Positions 61,405-64,000 of a stretch of DNA of 64,000 bases are shown piece after piece. Made by a program: the position numbers and the translations under genes. Numbering within the stretch: the stretch's first letter is position 1; every line of letters begins with the position of its first letter. Under the pieces are notes generated by a model. That model did not search any database, was not told the origin of the DNA, and was given only the letters and a program-made list of their open reading frames with translations. The stretch spans positions 1-64,000 of the forward strand of contig JAQFVV010013290.1 in the NCBI GenBank assembly GCA_028023455.1. The letters are read 5' to 3'. This stretch comes from Epiperipatus broadwayi (Eukaryota > Onychophora > Udeonychophora > Euonychophora > Peripatidae).

Positions 61405-64000
61405 TGCACCAATTTTATAATGTTAATTTAAAGTTATTTATTCTTATCTATGGAAAAATTTAATATGCGTTTTTATTATAAAGAAAGTATAATGAAGAAA
61501 GAATGTTTATCTTTTAAAGGAAAACATTATTAAAAATATAGTACAAGAATTTTAAAATAAAGAAAAGTAAAGAAGAATATAAAAGTGCTATTATGTATTT
61601 TATGGAAAGGAACTGAAAAATTTTATCTAATAGGAATTAATTAAAATATTATAAAGTATTCAATGGAGGAAATGCTTGATCTGAAAAATATAAAATTAAA
61701 TTACTTAATGAAAATGGATCCAGGAAAACAGGAAAATTATTGAAGATTTAAATAAAGTACCTAGAAAATGCATCGGGAAAAGTCGCGCGGGAAAATACTA
61801 GCAGACAATAGTAGAAGAGAATATCATGAATTAATAATCGTATACAATATTGTGAAAACCAAGGATTGTCGTATATGAATATTTATTAAACAGAGTAGTA
61901 ATTGTTTTACTTTAAAATAGAACATTAAGTGACTGAAGAAGAAATAAAATAATTTTTTTTAGCTTTAATATGAACGATTTTCAAGCAAGTTCGATAAAGA
62001 AGTACCGTAAATATAATTTAAATATTTTTACTGATTATATTTAAAATATAAAATGCTATGTGAGATTAGGGAAAACATATAAACATAAATTTAATAATAA
62101 TGAGATTTAAATATAATAGCTTAATAGAATGATAGAAATATTGTTTTAAAAATAAAGTGTATGTATGGAAATCATATATCTACAAGAATCAATGGGATGG
62201 TGAAGCCTACAGAACACGATCGAGAAGATAAAGATCGTTTTGGTAATTTTGATATTTATTCATAATGCATAATGTAATTTTTTTTTTTAGATCATCTATT
62301 GATTAAGAATGATGTGTGAAAGTTTAAATTCTATGTACGCATTTTATACAACATTAAAACATATGATGAGATAGGAGTAATTTTAAATATGCATGCAATA
62401 GGTTATTTAAAGTATAATTAATAATATAATATAACAGAACAATTGTGTGATTCTTTTGAACTTTCATGTTGTAAAGTATTCAGATATTTTAAAATAGTTT
62501 GTATATGATAAATATACAAGAAAAGTAGTAAAAGATTTTCTTAAAGAACAGCGGTATAGTTTTGAAATAAATGAATTTTATTATTGTTAGAAATGCAGAT
62601 AGGAATTTGTCGATGTACTGTATAGAAAAATCTTGAGAAATAAGATCGGATAGTGACTTGGTAGTACTAGTGTAGAGGAAACCAAGATGATGTTTTGTTA
62701 AGAAATAAGAAAAATAAAGTATTTGGATCATAGTTAGTTTGTGTGATTTCAGTATAGCTAACTAAGCCCTATCACTGAACACATATATTTTGGACAGTGT
62801 TTTTGCGTATCTTTTAAACTTTTTGATGTTATATAAAGCTGAAGAAATAGCTTTAGCATCACTCCTATAATAGAGGTGGGTAGACAGATAAAGGTCACTC
62901 CTCTATAGTGTTTTTAATTCACTGTGCCATTATTGTCAAGGTTTATGACGGATAATATTCTAGTTATATTTTTGATCCTGTGCATCTATTTTCGCTATCC
63001 TTGTTTCGTGAATCTGCATCGTCAGAAAGATATTTTCACAGAAATAATGAATAAAATAGAACTGAAGATACGTTATCGTTTATGTAAGAATAGTTTATTT
63101 ACTGGAATGTGTTAGAATTGTGTAACTTTAAAAGTGAAAGTACAAAATATCATAAAGAGAGAAAGAATCATATGATACAGTTTAAAATCAATTCGGAAAT
63201 GAATATAAGATTTTTAAAAGAGAAATCTAAACAAAGTTTTTTTTTTATATAAAGTGATAATAAAATTTTAATGTTTTGAATAATTTTTAGAAAATAAATA
63301 TTGCATATTTAATAAGAAATAATTCAATAATGTGTAATAGACATATATTTGTGCATGGGGTGTTAATAGTTATAATTACCATCCGAAGTAAGGCTTGAAT
63401 GAGTATATTAGATTAATAAACATCGGATAATGAACAATCGAACCTAATACCGAATGTAGAAGAATGTTTGAAGTAGTAGGATTCCATACAACCAATATAA
63501 AACTAGAATTTTGTTGTTTTTGTAGAATGTTTACTATGAATGTAAAATTTGTAAAAATATAAATTTAATAATAGTAGGGATACAAAGTGTTAATGATAAT
63601 TATATAATAAATACATTCTGTAACAAGCTAAACTATAATAAGAAATCCAATAATAATAATACTGTATTTTCTTAAGCATTTAAAAGATAAGAGTTAACTA
63701 GAAAAAATAAGTAGAAGTTTGATTTCATTTTTATAAACTAGTAAAATAATTTTTGTGATAGGAGAGTAAGGATATCCATGTACATAATGTAAAATATTGT
63801 TATTTGTTTATGTTATTAATAAACTTTGTTGTAAATTTATTTTAAAGCTTTGTGTCTTCGTTGTTATTTCTCCACATGGATGCATGATATCGCAATACAC
63901 TTATAATTGCAACAGACATATAGTTGTTTGCACAAAAGGTAAACATAAAAGTGTTATAAATAATTTTGAAAATTTATTTGTATGATAAAATTAAAAGATC
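61405..64000. other. AT-rich sequence with scattered CpG; no gene confirmed
   Basis: No transposon similarity was found. A 63-codon ORF at 62924-63115 has a hydrophobic run near its N-terminus (DNILVIFLILCIYF), but nothing else supports it. Possible intron or 5' region of a gene extending beyond the window. Confidence 0.3.
61774..61795 (+). promoter_or_regulatory. Pair of E2F-like sites
   Basis: CGGGAAAA occurs at 61774 and, as part of CGCGCGGGAAAA, at 61784-61795. The second matches the E2F consensus (TTTCCCGCGC on the minus strand). Such a GC cluster is rare in this window. Confidence 0.3.

Overview
This window looks like nuclear, non-coding DNA from a very AT-rich invertebrate animal genome; by eye about three quarters of bases are A or T. 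The kinds of repeats point that way: Penelope-like elements with GIY-YIG endonuclease tails, RTE-like and other LINEs, a Ty3/Gypsy fossil, tRNA-derived SINEs, fold-back MITEs and long (TA)n tracts. I cannot name the species. No bacterial operon, CRISPR array or convincing intact host gene is visible. Nearly all recognisable protein-coding sequence is broken transposon sequence.

Layout. Position 1-18 is the edge of an inverted LTR copy. An RTE-like LINE fossil follows (840-1890), then a repeat-poor stretch. At 4697-9985 lies the best-preserved element: a young LTR retrotransposon with two nearly identical 2.26 kb LTRs, a 4-bp target duplication (GGAA), a lysine-tRNA-type primer binding site and an internal region of only 768 bp with no gag or pol. 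It carries five copies of a small hairpin with a conserved loop and compensating stems. From about 10.7 to 21.2 kb is an old Ty3/Gypsy element with decayed pol, two diverged LTRs of about 1.4 kb, and about 3 kb of extra sequence in its 5' LTR. From 24 to 34 kb are three Penelope tails, two of them enclosed in long inverted repeats, a compound MITE hairpin, a LINE fragment and a long AAC/AAT tract.

From 37 to 54 kb are further LINE fossils (36.95-37.69, 46.5-47.4 and 51.8-53.9 kb), several fold-backs, and copies of two short retroposon families. One family (26.4, 40.3, 46.6 and 48.2 kb) is flanked by 12-14 bp target duplications in all four copies. The other (15.3 and 43.9 kb) is a miniature tRNA-shaped SINE. 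From 54 to 64 kb the sequence is mostly unrecognised. The stretch from 60.87 kb onward keeps more CpG, and has a CRE, a CCAAT box and E2F-like motifs beside a 59-codon ORF, so it is the only place where I would look for the start of a host gene.

The elements document successive insertions: SINEs lie inside Penelope and RTE fossils and inside the Gypsy element, and the Gypsy 5' LTR is interrupted, whereas the 4.7-10 kb LTR element is recent. Coordinates of decayed elements are approximate; those of target duplications and hairpins were counted base by base.
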